A DNA stretch of 64,000 nucleotides. It comes from Aedes albopictus. Lineage: Eukaryota; Arthropoda; Insecta; Diptera; Culicidae. The DNA lies in the NCBI RefSeq assembly GCF_035046485.1, contig NC_085137.1:456625004-456689003 (forward strand). The letters are read 5' to 3'. The notes beneath the pieces are model-generated. The model ran no database searches. It had not been told where the DNA came from and worked only from the letters and a program-made list of their open reading frames with translations. Positions 11,334 to 23,199 of this stretch are shown here, piece by piece (position 1 is the first letter of the stretch; each line of letters begins with the position of its first letter). The translations under genes and the position numbers were made by a program.

Positions 11334-11343
11334 TCATACCGTT

Positions 11344-12018
11344 GAAAAGTTATAGCCAAATATGTCGCACTATGTCACAATAAGCAGATGTGGTTTTTGG
11401 TATAGTGAAATTCAAACTGCTCTTACTTTGAAAGTACTCAACAAGAATGGCTGAAATTTTCACTGTAAACAGTTTAACATAACAATTTTACACTGTCAAA
11501 GTTTTATAAAAATCGGGCCAGTGTTACCAGTTCTACAGTCAAAATAGTGCACGCGGAACTAAAAATGGTCAAAAAGTACCTAAAATTTACCTTGAAGCGA
11601 TTAGAGCTTTGGATATTTACTAGAAAAAGTACTGAACCGATTTCGATCAAATTTTTACCACTTAATTGATACTATGTTAAGAATATCGAGTGAAATTTTC
11701 AAACGTTTTGATGAGGTAACAATAAAGTTATAGTTATAGTAATTTTTTGAAATGGGTGCACAAATTTTCTAAAATCTCATTTTATAATATCGACAATTGT
11801 TGTTTGTTTATTACCAGGGATTTTAACCTTTTATGGGTCATTCATGCCGTGGTATCGACAATATGGGCGCCAATACTCAACCGATTTTAATGAAAATTTT
11901 ATGGTATTAGCTACACATAATATAATATTCATGGTCAAAAAATTAGCTATTTTGGCGAACGCAATCAAAAGTTATACAATATTTTCTGTGTGGCAATTTC
12001 ATCGTGTTCGCCCTTTAT
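11344..12018. repeat. Right part of the inverted-repeat element split by the LOA insertion
   Basis: 11868-12018 is the reverse complement of 2462-2610. The intervening sequence 11344-11867 continues directly from the target duplication and should be the former interior. No coding potential. Confidence 0.6.
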
Positions 12019-12544
12019 GATTCCTTCAACCAGTTAAGAAAAAGGCAAACGTGGATCAATTCTATACATAAGAAAGTTCATCTTAGTCGTATTTTCATTG
12101 AAACCTAGTTTATATTCAACTTTTTGGACAAAAATTAAAAATTGTTGATCTTTTTGTCATTTGTCAACCCTTAGAAACAATCTGCTATACGACTTCGTTT
12201 CAACAATTTTTTCAATGAATGGACTCTTATTCTCGATAGATTCATCATAGTAGACCCAGCCAGCAATTTGGTTGCTATATCGAAATTGCAACTGAAATAG
12301 TCACACATATATAGCACCAAAGAAATCGTATTCAATGCACGAAAGAGGCATATACATACTAAAGTGGAGGCCATATCGAAACATCTATCCGATTACTGCG
12401 ACTCTATCCAACATGATTAACGATTTCTCGAAAAATTTCCACAATTTCGCCGATATTCTCCGTCTAAATATACGATTATGCATAATCTTATTAGATTGAG
12501 TATACCGATATACAATTCAAGATTTTCAAATTTAAAAAATCAAT

Positions 12545-12620
12545 TGGTTCAGTGGGAATCGAACTTAGATCCTTTGATTGAGAACTGCGCGTTATCTCTG
12601 TAGGCTATATTGCCAAGTTG
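12545..12620 (-). repeat. tRNA-like (SINE-type) segment
   Basis: In reverse complement it reads 'ttggcaatatagcctac', which is A-box-like, then 'aagttcgattcccac', a good B box, at tRNA-like spacing. It is probably the head of a SINE or a decayed tRNA copy. Confidence 0.45.
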
Positions 12621-13013
12621 GAAGTAGAGGGTTCAAAGTAAATGGGATGAAACGAAAAAAAATTGCATGATACGGTGCGAGACTTGTGATGGGAGCGTTG
12701 TTGTTGTGCATTGAGTGACTCCAAAGATGGTGCCGCGCAAGAAATTCGGAATTCACATCGTTGTTGTTGACATCTGATGTATATATGAAAACCTACATAT
12801 TAGGTTGATATTATTGCTACCAGGGTTGGGAATACATTTGTTTTCCTTTTCTCCATCATACACAGATGTAACAAAACCATTTACGATTTCCGAGATTAAG
12901 ATTCGTCTATTAAAATTGCAGTAACAATCATATGCGACTGTAAAAATGAATATACGATTTCTACGATTTAATTCACTTCGTATGCGACGCAAGCATGACG
13001 CAAACAATCAATA

Positions 13014-13093
13014 TACTGCCGTGAATCGCATATCAGTCCCATCTTTGCTGGATTTCCTATGCAAATGGGACAGATATGCGATTCACGGCAGTA
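13014..13093. mobile_element. 80-bp TA-flanked MITE
   Basis: TACTGCCGTGAATCGCATAT at the left is mirrored at the right end. The internal CAGTCCCAT/ATGGGACAG also pairs, so nearly the whole element folds as a hairpin. TA lies outside each end (13012-13013, 13094-13095). Confidence 0.8.
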
Positions 13094-13683
13094 TACAACA
13101 CTGTTATAGGATCATACCTTTAGGTAGCAAGCTCGATTCATATGCGATGTAAAGCGGCGATGTTCACGATTCAAAGAAATCACATATACGATGCTAGCGA
13201 ACTTGAAGTTCGACATTCAGAACGTATGATTTTTTACGATTCTATCCGATTCTGTGCGATCCTACCGATAGTAACTACCACCTTTTATGATCGGAATCGA
13301 CTATATGAAACGAAATCGAAATTGAAATTTCAATTGGTATAAAATGCGATTTTAAGCAATCATTGTCAACAAATATACACGTTATTATACAATTCTGATT
13401 CAATATATGTAAATATACGATTTTTTCCACACGATGATTTACGATATGTGGTTGGCTGGGATTCCAAATTTGACCTTGAATCTCTTAACGAACTGTGCTT
13501 TTACGAAATGGAAGAAATTTTGTAAATTGGGACATAAATCTCCATACATCGATAAACCCCTAAAAGTATGCAATTCCCTTGTAATTTCTTGTAGATAAAT
13601 CTGTGTTGTTCAAAATTTCAAAACATTTCAAACATTCAAAAACTGCCTAACAAATGAAAACTCACCATACAATAGCATGTAAT

Positions 13684-13902
13684 TGAGGGGCCCAGAATCA
13701 AAGGGGTGTAAGTGACCATTTTGTCGATTTTGAGCTAAGCATTTAATAAAAATTCTTCAGATTTTAAGCTTTCAGGATCTTTGAGTCGATTTTGAAACTT
13801 CATACATTTTGTATGGGATGAAAAATTTAAAAAACACTTTAAACCTCATTTACTCGAAAGTGGGTTTTTATCACTTACACCCCTTTGCTTCTAACCCCCT
13901 CA
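13684..13902. mobile_element. TGAGGGG-ended MITE, copy 1 (219 bp)
   Basis: The ends are TGAGGGGCCCAGAATC and, in reverse complement, TGAGGGGGTTAGAAGC; both continue AAAGGGGTGTAAGTGA. AT stands on both sides, suggesting a 2-bp duplication. Copy 2 lies at 58855-59081 in the opposite orientation with the same two distinct ends. Confidence 0.75.
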
Positions 13903-14256
13903 ATGATGTACCATTAAACATATATTTTTACAAAGAAATGATTTTTGATAGCTAAATTCACTGTGTTTTTCACTCAGTACTCCACAAACTCATTTTTATA
14001 TGATTATTTTTTTAAGATTTGATGTGGTTTTTAGGGCACTATCAAAGTCACCCCAAAATGAAAATCTGATTCTCGCATGGAAAACTAAAAGTCACCCAAA
14101 GTATTTAGGATTATCGAATCTTTCAATTGCAATTGATAACTGATACCCCAGTACTTGTTTTACGGTAACGTATTTTTTATAGCACAAATAATGACTTCAA
14201 CGGATGCAAATCTAAAAAAATGAGATTCATAAAGTTTGAATTACCTTAAATGTTTC

Positions 14257-15010
14257 AAAGGTACAGACCAATGCCTACTAGTCTTTGTAGAATATTGGAA
14301 AATATGGTTCATTATGTATCATTATTCAGTGTAGCAGGCTAGCATTGCAAGTGTAGATATAAAGTTGTGTACTCCATGAAAGATTGGATGACCTAAATTA
14401 TCACAAAACTATCATGAAGTGACACTTGAAAGTTAAGAGGTTCATGGATATTCATGGCTGTGTAGCGCTACTATCTGAAACGAAATCGTCTCATTTACAG
14501 TGGTTGTTTTCATCAACTAAGTTCCATAACAAAAAAGGATAGCCCATAATATCCCAAAAATGTATAACAACCCTTACTGTTCCTCAAACTACTTTGGTAA
14601 ATACAGTGGATTATGTAACACTACTTAACGTAGTGGCAAAAGCTATTAAGTACCACAAGTGTAGACCTGAAGCTATGGTCTCTGAAGTAGTTTAGTTTAG
14701 ATCTGTAAAAACCCCAAAACTATCTTGGAATGACTCATGAAATGCCAGGGGTATCACAGATTAGAGTTGGATGTGTAATGTTACAGTTCATTGTGAGAAT
14801 AACTACTGTTACTGCCAAGAGCTTAACTTCAGGCCAGTTTGAACGACCCTTAATGTCCCAAAGGTTCATAATAATATATAGTAGACTTTAGGTTGGTCCA
14901 GTATCCGCGGTTGATTATGCAACGTTACTCAGTATAGCAGATATTGCTGCTGTTACGAATGTAGATATGAAGATCTGAACTCCAAGGTATTTTGGCAGAC
15001 TGTTATAAAA
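14257..15010. repeat. Diverged tandem repeat, three units of about 300 bp
   Basis: Units starting near 14257, 14555 and 14856 share, in order, 'cccaaa-gt(a/t)ca', 'gg(a/t)ttatgtaacactac', 'gtgtagatatgaag' and 'aaaactatcttggaatgac'-like blocks. A further unit appears at 23200-23560, beyond the R1-like element. The repeat therefore flanks that insertion on both sides. Confidence 0.65.
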
Positions 15011-15244
15011 ATAAAAGAAAATTTATTATTACAAAGTATCAACATATCACGACAATTTTTTTTTATAGAATGAGGAAATTTGTTGGTTGGCAACACCGTA
15101 GAAAAACCTCATTCTGCACTACCTGACCTTGCCTCCGCGGTACGCTCGTAACGGTTTACTTCGTAGAGGGGGGGGCGTCCTTTCGCACTCTCACTATCAA
15201 ACGTCAGCCATCACATACAGCTGTTCTCTAGGGGACCAACTCGA

Positions 15245-17140
15245 CTAACTGTTGGTCGGCCCGCCATTTCCTCTGGAGGTGAAGCACAATTGTGGATACC
15301 GTGGTCGACACGGCGCGTTCCACTCGTCCATCTCCGTACACATCCTCTCTATTATGTTACTACCGCATACCTCCCACATGCTCGACCTCTGCTCCGCGAA
15401 ACGTGGACATTCGAAGAGCACATGTTCCGCCGTTTCCGCGCTGTTTGCACACTCCGGGCATGAGGGTGACACTGCATGCCCGAACCTGTGCAAGTACCAC
15501 CTAAAGCACCCATGGCCCGACAGGAATTGTGTCAGGTGAAAGTTCACTTCGCCATGGGGCCTACACGTCCACCGGGACACGCTCGGTATGAGCCTGTGTG
15601 TCCACCTGTGTTGAAGAGTCCCAGACTCTCTGCCATTTCACCATGGACGAAGTTCTGGCGTTTCGTCGCGCACCTCTAGTACCTCTTTCATCCTAGCACT
15701 CAACATCCTCGGCCAACACCAGTGCTATCGGCATCATGCCCGCTAGCACGCATACCGCGTCTTTCGAGACGGTCCGGTATGCACTGGCCACCCTAAGGCA
15801 CATTAGCCTATGTGTACTCTCTAGTCTATCAACATTCCTCTTCACTTTGACCGCGTTCGACCATGCGGCGGCGCCATACCGTAGTATGGACACGGCTACT
15901 GACGCGAGCAGCTTTCGCTTACTCGAGACAACTGCTGAACTGTTTGACATCATCCTAGATAGTGCCGGAACCGCCACGTTCGCCCTCTTACAAGCATACT
16001 CGACATGACTACTGAAGATCAACTTGTCGTCGATCATGACTCCAAGAAGCTTCAGTGAGCGACAAGACTCGATCGAGCACCCGCCCGTGGTGACCACTGC
16101 CTGTTGTGCAGACTCGCGGTTGTTCACCACCACCACCTCCGTCTTGTGGTGTGCGAGTGTCAGTTGCCTCGACCTCATCCAGCCTTCCACTATGTCAATC
16201 GCATGCGCTGCCGTCAATCCCACCTTTTCGACCGACCGTATACCACCAGGGTAATGTCGCCAGCAAAGCCAACCAATTTTACTCTCGGTGGTAGTGCTAG
16301 CCTCAATACGCCGTCATATGCCGCGTTCCACAGTACCGGGCCCATAATGGATCCTTGCGGTACCCCCGCGGTGACATTGTACTGTTTTGGCCTTCCTCGG
16401 TGTCGTAAATCAGCACCCTGTTCTCAAAGTAGCTTCCCAGAATACGCCTTCGGCTAGCCGGGACACCTAAGCGAGTTATGGCGCTCTCTATGGCGGCCCA
16501 GCTTACACTAGTGAAGGCGTTTCTAACGTCTAGCGTGACGATCGCGCAGTACCGTATGCCTTTTTTCTTTTTCTGCAGCGCAACTTCGGCCAATCCAGTC
16601 ACTGACCTAATGGCATCCACTGTCGATCTACCTTTGCGAAACCCAGACTGGCTGTCTGATAGCCCCGCGTTGTCCGTCCTCTCGGTATAGACCAATAACC
16701 TAGACAGAATGATCCGCTCTAGGAGTTTCCCAGCCGTGTCTGTCGCCTGGTGGTTTCCCGTGCTTGGGCAATAGAATCAATTTTTGCCTTTTCCACCTAT
16801 CCGGAGACTCGCCTCTATCCAGGCATCTCTGCATAGCCAATCTGACCATGTCAGGGCTAGTTTCGATGGCTGCTTTGATAGCCACCGTCGGAATGCCATC
16901 CGGGCCCGGGGCCTTGTTCAGCTTAAGTGATTTCGCAATTGCGGCTAACTCGTCATTCGTCACTGGGGGAACCTCACTCGGACCGGGATGGTCTTGCAGT
17001 GTGGGTGCCCATGGTCTTACCTCGTGGTGCGGCATCTCCCCAGAGGGTTGTGTTGGCCGTCTGACAGAGATCATTGAAGCACGCCCGCTTACGCGCCTTG
17101 ATCTCTTTGTTCAGTGCCAGCTTTGCCGCCCTGTATGCCA
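15245..17140 (-). pseudogene. R1-clade ORF2: reverse transcriptase and C-terminal domain (broken)
   Basis: The RT domain is split over several frames. The piece at 16700-17074 has LNKAPGPDGIPTVAIKAA; 16303-16695 has SGFRKGRSTVDAIR and DVRNAF; the next frame has VPQGSIMGP and the active-site region; 15693-16223 is the thumb (LKLLGVMIDDKL). 15245-15580 is the C-terminal zinc motif (CPEC, then H and C in AEHVLFEC). The catalytic FADD reads FAGD: the codon at 16259-16261 is GGC (Gly). With frameshifts at about 15.6, 16.3 and 16.7 kb the enzyme is inactive. Several antisense open frames in this GC-rich stretch are shadows. Confidence 0.85.
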
Positions 17141-17156
17141 CCTCTCGCTCCGCTCT

Positions 17157-18088
17157 CTACTCATCGGTCCGGGCTCTTTGCATCCTTCTACTTGCCCTGT
17201 GGCAAGATGCGCGGAGCTCCGCGATTTCTTGACACCACCAGTATACCGGTCTTCGTCCATTCCTGGGTATGGATCGTCTCGGCATTGCTGCATCACACGC
17301 TCGTCTCAGGGTACCAAATAGACCGTCGCTAGACAGGTAGTCGGTGTTCTGCTCCATGAGCAGTCGCTCCGCAAATGCCGGCTTATCGAAACTCGAGGTT
17401 AGCCATCCTCGGTCAGTGTCGGTTATCCTCGACTGCTGCCGTCTACCGCCATGTTCGATATTGTATCGAATCGCCAGGTGATCACTATGCGTGTACCCGT
17501 TATCAACTCTCCAGTCTGAGCTAGGGTTAAGACCCGGGCTCCAGAAGGTCACATCAATGATGGACTCCGCACCGTTCCTGCTATATGTGCTTGCACTGCC
17601 GACATTCGCAACCTTCACGTTTAATCCCGCCATAGCTTCGAGTAGAGCCCAACCTCTCTCGTTCGTAGAGCAACTGCCCCACTCGACCGCCCACGCATTA
17701 AAGTCCCCACCGATGACCAAGGGACTCAGTGCACTTGCCAGTGAGTCTAGCATGGACGAGAACTGGCCTATCTGCCACCTGGGTGGGGCATAGCAACTGC
17801 AGTAGTAGACCCCGTCGATCTTCGCAATCGCGAAGCCCTCACACGTCGTGGAGATTATCTCCTGGACCGGGTACCGACCGGTCGTACAGATCCCCGCTTT
17901 CTTGGCCTTATCCGCAACCCAGTTCCCGTTACTGGGGGGATGCGGTATGGGTCCGAAAGAAGCGCGATGTCTGTACTCGACTCCGAGGCGGATTGCCACA
18001 ACAGCTGCTGCGCGGCTTCACAGTGATTCAGGTTCAACTGTGTGACTTGCGTCATTTTCGGCCGTTCTGTCCACTTATGCTTGGGCAC
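17157..18088 (-). pseudogene. R1-clade ORF2: APE-type endonuclease
   Basis: The start MTQVTQLNLNHCEAAQ lies at about 18055. The phrase LLSDPYRIPP matches the usual LSEPYRIP of R1 endonucleases, with the catalytic Glu replaced by Asp. A frameshift near 17.93 kb follows. The second frame carries GGDFNAWAVEWGS and HSDHLAI, the metal-binding and catalytic motifs, and then the linker. It overlaps the 3' end of ORF1, as in other R1 elements. In R1 this domain makes the site-specific nick. Confidence 0.85.
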
Positions 18089-18492
18089 TTAAGCCCACCC
18101 GCCACGTGGCCTTTGTTCGCCGTGCAAATCAGACACTTTGGTGTCGATTTGCACTCCCTGGCGAAGTGGCATTCTACTCCGCATCTTCTGCAGAGTTTGC
18201 TCCTATCGGGACCTTTGCATGCCCACGACTTGTGGCCTCGCCCGAAGCACACTTCCGGCGGCTCACAGATACTAAGCGGACACTCCGACCAGCCGACTTC
18301 TACCATGCCCTTTGCAGCCGCTTTCTTCGCTTCCCCGACTGGAAGCTTGATCGTTGCATGCGATCTGCGTACCTGCTGGGCCCCGCATGATGTGGATCGA
18401 TGCGCTTGGCGCGTCCACATTACACTGCTGTTTAAGGACAACAGAGAGCTCCTCCGCGGTGGTGATCTCATCCAAGTTCTTGCACTGGACAG
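18035..18492 (-). pseudogene. R1-clade ORF1: C-terminal zinc-knuckle part
   Basis: Three CCHC-type knuckles are visible: CFGRGHKSWAC, CRRCGVECHFAREC and CLICTANKGHVAGGLKC, as expected for the nucleic-acid-binding end of R1 ORF1. Upstream, VQCKNLDEITTAEEL directly continues ALTPEAT from 20684-20720 once the 2.19-kb insertion is removed. One frameshift separates the knuckles from the upstream frame. Confidence 0.8.
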
Positions 18493-20681
18493 CCCAAGTA
18501 TTGAGCTTCTCGAGAATTTTTAGCATTTCGACAAGTTTCTCTTCGACCTCTAGGTTGCGCGCCAGGGTATAATGTATGTTGGGCACTTTGCGACGATTAA
18601 CTCAAATCCGCACACCAGCGCACAATTTGCGCGCCGATTGCCTATGCGCCAAGTTTTTCACTAGCCAAATCACTATTAATCAGAGGTTTAATGAAGTAAA
18701 AGCGTGGTTACCGTCAATAATATCTTTGTTGTACATTATTTCCAGACATAAAGACGTTCAATGTTTTAGACAAAAAATGGAACCGAACCCTAAGAGAGAT
18801 AGAGCTCTTGGCGCGAACCATTTTGACACTTGTTTATTTACATTTTGTATGGCGCACAGCCCGGCGCATGAGCTGTCGGCGCACCAGTTGTTGGCCGGTA
18901 TGCGGATTTCAGAAAAGATTCGCAATAACACAGAAAACATCTTCGGAAAACAAAATTCAAAAAGATGTTCTAGTATAGTATTATTAACGAAACTATAAAC
19001 ATCTTCAGTTGAAATTATGTTTTAGCTATGTATATCAAAAACAAACTAATGAGAAGCTCATCAGTAGTACCGCATGTTTAAATTATGTATTTTTGACGTT
19101 GGTAAAACAAGTTTGTCACTTCATCGTCTTCCTCAAAATACAGATGCTGTGAGTACATCCAGCAGCACAAAGTCAACACTAACATGTTGAAGAATGTTCA
19201 AAACATGTTATTTTCAAGTACGAAATTCAATAACTGTGCATGCAGCGTTCCTCCAAAGTACTTTATTTTGTTAATGTTGATCCGGTGGCTCGGGTACACC
19301 TCAAAATGTTCACCAAAAATCGGCTCCTATATGGCACTTGTATGTCTTGTATTTACCTGCAGCAATCTTTTAAACCACATAAAGAAAAAAATGTTTTGGA
19401 CCTTGCGAAAGAACTCTTTATTTTCTGCCACTTCACCACTAATTTGTTATTGTTATATTGATGTTCAAACCAGGTATTCGAAAACAAAACAAAAAACGCA
19501 TTTGTAAAAGGATGTTGAAATCAAGTTAGTGTGATGTTTTTTAAGGTACTTTCAAAAGCATATAATTATGTTCTAGAATCATGTTATTAAGATGCACAAA
19601 ATATGTATTTCAACATATGTTTGAAACTTTAGTTCCTAAGACTTAAATAATTACAGTGCTGGTCGAAATTGCACTTACATTATAATATTTTTTTTATCTG
19701 TATTAACGAGATTTTTAGCCCTAGGCTAGTTCATCTCGGGACCCACGCTTTACTTCCCTTCCCAAGGAAGAACTCACATTTTGCGAGTTTGTCGGGAGTG
19801 GGATTCGATCCCAGGTCCTCAGCGTGATAGTCAAGTGTTCTAACCATCACACAAGATCCGCTCCACATTTTAATATTTATTCATTGAATTGTATAAAAAT
19901 CAGAAATTACAGTCACTAATAGTGAAATCAATATATTTTAGACTGAACATCAACCATTTTGACACATTCATTTGATCATGCCGTACAGTGTCCTACAATA
20001 GTTTCTTTGTGCTGTGTTCTAAGTGCGTAGGTTTTCATACATGAAAATAAAGAATATTAAATGAAAAACAAATTATTTTTTTCTTAGAAATTGATTTTTT
20101 ACATTGATCGTATTTTAATTATCATATTATTCAATTAAAAAAAAGTTCATATTATATGAACGATACTGTATTAGGCACCTACCATGTTGGATTCTGGAGA
20201 ACTTGATAGGAAATTTCACAAAAAATGAACTATCTTCTATACTTATTTTCAACCAGAGAAGAAGCGAATGAATGAATGAAGAGTAATTGTGATCATTTCA
20301 CCAAAAATTTAGAATGGCACATGAGTTTCAGCCATACTACAGAACAACAACAAACCTGAAAATAAATATTTACATTGCATTCAAAATCATTTAAGTCATC
20401 ACTTGTTTGTGAAAATGGATTTCCATTTTACGCAGGATTTCTGCTAGCTTGGCTTGAACGAATAAGTATTTTCAATGTTTAAGAAAACATCTTACATGTT
20501 CTACTAAGGTATTGAAAAATACCTAGGTATAACATCAACAATGTTTTATAAGCCGCCATTTTTTGCGCTTTTTCGGTGATATAAGTGTACAAATTTAAGT
20601 TATGCATACAAGCAACCTAACCAAGGCATTTGTTTTAAATATGTATTATATACACTAATGTAACAAGTTGTGTTACTTGGG
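18493..20681. mobile_element. 2.2-kb CCCAAGTA-ended element (family D), copy 1
   Basis: It begins CCCAAGTA at 18493 and ends TACTTGGG at 20681, with AG on both sides (18491-18492, 20682-20683). The empty site restores the R1 ORF1 frame (ALTPEAT|VQCKN). The right part matches copy 2 at 42698-45187: TAACACAACTTGTTA near the end, and 'ataagccgccattttttgcgc' inside. The text AACACAGAAAACATCTTC expected at the other end lies at about 18932, so the outer 430 bp on the left are extra or rearranged and may include another TIR insertion (AAATCCGCA…TGCGGATTT, about 18607-18917). No transposase frame. Confidence 0.7.
19705..19870 (-). repeat. SINE-like tRNA-derived fragment
   Basis: The block around 'ggattcgatcccaggtcctc' followed by 'gttctaaccatcaca' reads, in reverse complement, as a tRNA-like A box and B box. 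It is preceded by a 'ccctaggctagt' block. A diverged relative lies at 61150-61290. Both look like the same SINE family. Confidence 0.5.
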
Positions 20682-20683
20682 AG

Positions 20684-21582
20684 TCGCCTCCGGCGTCAGA
20701 GCCCTCACCTGTACCTTTTCGCCTAACACGTCTTGTGCTAGTGCCGTATAAGAGAAGCCCTTGTTGACGGCATCCTTCTTGAGCACTAGCATCATCTCTC
20801 CTGTCCTAGTGCGCCGGATGCTTTTAACATCCGCGCCTAGTTCCGAGAGACGATTCTCACTCCGCATAGCCCGCAGCACATCTGCGTAGCTGTTACCCTC
20901 TGTTTTGAGGACCAGTGCGTTGCCTTTCGTGCGCTTACCCGCCGGCTTCGCTTTGGTTTTACTGAAAACCTTCTCCTTCGCCCTTCGCTTCTTCTTACCA
21001 ACCGTAATCCAAGGGTTCTCCTTCCCTTGGACCGGCTGGTCACCGCTACCGCTCTTAACAGCCTCGTCTCGGGGTTTCGGTTCTTTGCCCCGAGCTCGTT
21101 TCGCGACCGTCTTGGGGTTGCTCGCGCTACGTGGGCGTTTACCACTCACCGGCCGCTCTTCGTCGACTGATCTCGGCCGTTTGGTTTGGGCCGAGATTTT
21201 CCCTCTTTCTGCAGCCCCACCTGGCTGCACCTTATTCGCGGTCTCTGTAGAGGGGCGGTCCGTTTGCGTGGACCTCTCTTCTCCCGTGGACCCGCGCCAG
21301 TCACCTTGCCTCGCTCAACCAAGAGATCTTCTTGACCTTCTTGGCCTGGGCCACCGAATCGCGGAGTCTCAGCAGACCTTTTTTAAGGTCTTTGCTGATG
21401 TTGTTCCGCCCGCTCGTGTATCCGATCAGCTCGTCGAGCTGTTCAGCGACCACCAGCAGCTTCGGAAGCCCATTTCTATTGCGGGTCAGCGAACGCGTGA
21501 GTTCCGCTCCACTCATCTGCGTGTCCTCGATCGCTGACCCGACCCTCGGTGTACCGTACTCTGACACTTGAGGGGATTCCAC
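20684..21582 (-). pseudogene. R1-clade ORF1: N-terminal part
   Basis: Two frames (21301-21582 and 20673-21230) make up the N-terminal half. The first begins MESPQVSEYGTP and contains a leucine-rich, possibly coiled segment; the second is very basic (RKR/GKK runs) and ends with GEKVQVRALTPEAT at the insertion border. The basic stretch fits RNA binding by ORF1p. A frameshift lies at about 21.24-21.30 kb. Confidence 0.75.
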
Positions 21583-23180
21583 CCTCGCCGCTTACGTTGA
21601 TGCTCTGACCAGTCCACTTCTCGCGAACGGGTTGATCACCTCACCAGTGTCGCAAAGCATCAGCGTACAAGTCACAAAAAAGCTGATAAACACCAAACTT
21701 GTATCACTTTGTCTCTGCGGTTTCTGATTCGCACTCTCTACAATCGCAAACACCAGAAAAGACAGAATCCCATCCACGTCACCCGGTCACCCTCGTTTTG
21801 CTACAATCATCCTGACTTGGATATGGCTCATGTGAGTGTCATGACTCTCTCCGTCACCTCAAGCAGATGCACGCGCAACGGCATGATAAACTATGCATGT
21901 GGATTAGCACAAGCACCGTACTACGTCACAAATCCTATTTGTTTTGCATAGCTCAGTTTAAACGCACACATTGAGCGCACCACGCAGTTCGCCCTGTCCA
22001 CGGCAAACGCTCTCAGTTCGCCCGAAATGCATCGTTGCTCAGAGAGATTGATTCTCTCGCAACCCACCTGAAGCATACTCAGCAACTGCTATCGCTGCAA
22101 AGCTGCGAAGGGTGGAACCCACAACATGTTTGTCATTCCAGGCCTGACATGCTAGCTGGTTCGTATCACCTTGGGAAGGGTGATTCCAGAAAGCGGTTCA
22201 AGTGTTTGTCTCGTGATGGTTGATTCGCAAGACTGCACCTCACCCTCCGTATTATCGATCTCCCTGATTAAAAATGAATTCATCTCTGTTGTAAGGGTCC
22301 CCCTGTGAGCCGCTGTCCTCACTGCCACTGAAGTAGTCGCCCAAGGATCCCGGTGGTTATCTATGCAAGCAGGGAGGCCACCCACGGGTAGGCACAGGCC
22401 CTTATGGGACCTGAGCTCAGAGCCAGGATCAGCGCTAATCAGGATACTTCAACTGAATCTACCTCCACCCAGTAGTTTCCTAAGCTGGGTACAGATCGGG
22501 AACGTACTCTAAGGCCTTGCCAAGGTTTTGTGGGACGGAAGGCACCTACTAAGAGGATAGAATGCCGTCGCCACCAGCACACCTCTACTCCGCGGTCATC
22601 TGAGAGTGTACCATCTCATTGACCAGTTTCATCGTGCGCGCCAGTATACCGTAATCAGGACCTTACTGTAACTCACGACATATAGAACCTTACAAATGTA
22701 CAAATACGAGGCATTGCCAATTGACACAGCACAACACAAAACATAAATGTGTCCTGTTATCCAGTTGGGTAACATCTTCCGATCACAGGATGACAAGGTT
22801 TCATAATTGTTCTAGGCCATCAGTCATCCTGGAATTGGGTTTTGTATGGCAATTCGCCTTTTAGTTGGCAGTCATTGCTGCTGCTTTCATAGCTTGATTT
22901 TCATCTAGGAAAACTAATCCTAATCGGGCATCCCGATTCGGGTTTCATTACTAGAGCTCTATAATTTGAAGTCCGTGTCAGGGAAAGGTTTACATCTCTA
23001 GTACTTGACCGCTGACCGAAATGGCCTGAAAGTTGGCAATCAAAATGGGATTGAATTGCATGGGCCTCTTTTCTGCCAGAGCCCAATAAATGTGCATTTA
23101 AATTAGGGGAATATTCACAAGTTAGAATAAAACATACAACACAAAGAACGCACGAATTTTAATCTATAACTCATTAAACA
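21583..23180 (-). promoter_or_regulatory. Putative 5' UTR/promoter region of the R1-clade element
   Basis: No long frame fits ORF1 upstream of 21582. The segment 22740-23160 is similar to 34480-34720, which lies at the 5' side of the shorter R1 copy. It is therefore probably element sequence rather than flank. The exact transcription start cannot be read. Confidence 0.45.
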
Positions 23181-23199
23181 ATTATTATGACTTATTAAT

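Larger units (their letters stand above)
12257..13461. mobile_element. TIR-like element with CCCAGCCA ends
   Basis: Left CCCAGCCAGCAA and right TGGTTGGCTGGG are mirrored, and the interior is full of 'tatacgat/tatgcgat' motifs. The target duplication is unclear, so the borders are tentative. It contains a tRNA-like segment (12545-12620) and an 80-bp MITE (13014-13093). Confidence 0.45.
15030..23180 (-). mobile_element. R1-clade non-LTR retrotransposon, degenerate, near full length
   Basis: From 5' (high coordinates) to 3' the element shows a probable 5' UTR (about 23180-21583), ORF1 with zinc knuckles, and ORF2 with endonuclease, RT and a C-terminal CPEC…H…C motif. It then has a 3' UTR ending at the 'catttcctcattctataaaaaaaa' end near 15060-15075. 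Motif A reads DVRNAF and the linker reads KAPGPDGIP, both typical of the R1 clade. Frameshifts are numerous. Both flanks are the same ~300-bp tandem repeat rather than 28S rDNA, so it inserted outside the usual R1 site. A 2.19-kb element interrupts ORF1. Outer borders are accurate to perhaps 50 bp. Confidence 0.8.

Noticed and set aside
16764..17321. 185-codon + strand frame, and 17729-18523 (264 codons)
   Set aside because: Both are antisense to clear R1 endonuclease/RT and ORF1 coding in a GC-rich region, hence shadow frames.
20905..21537. 210-codon + strand frame
   Set aside because: Antisense shadow of the basic R1 ORF1 N-terminal half.
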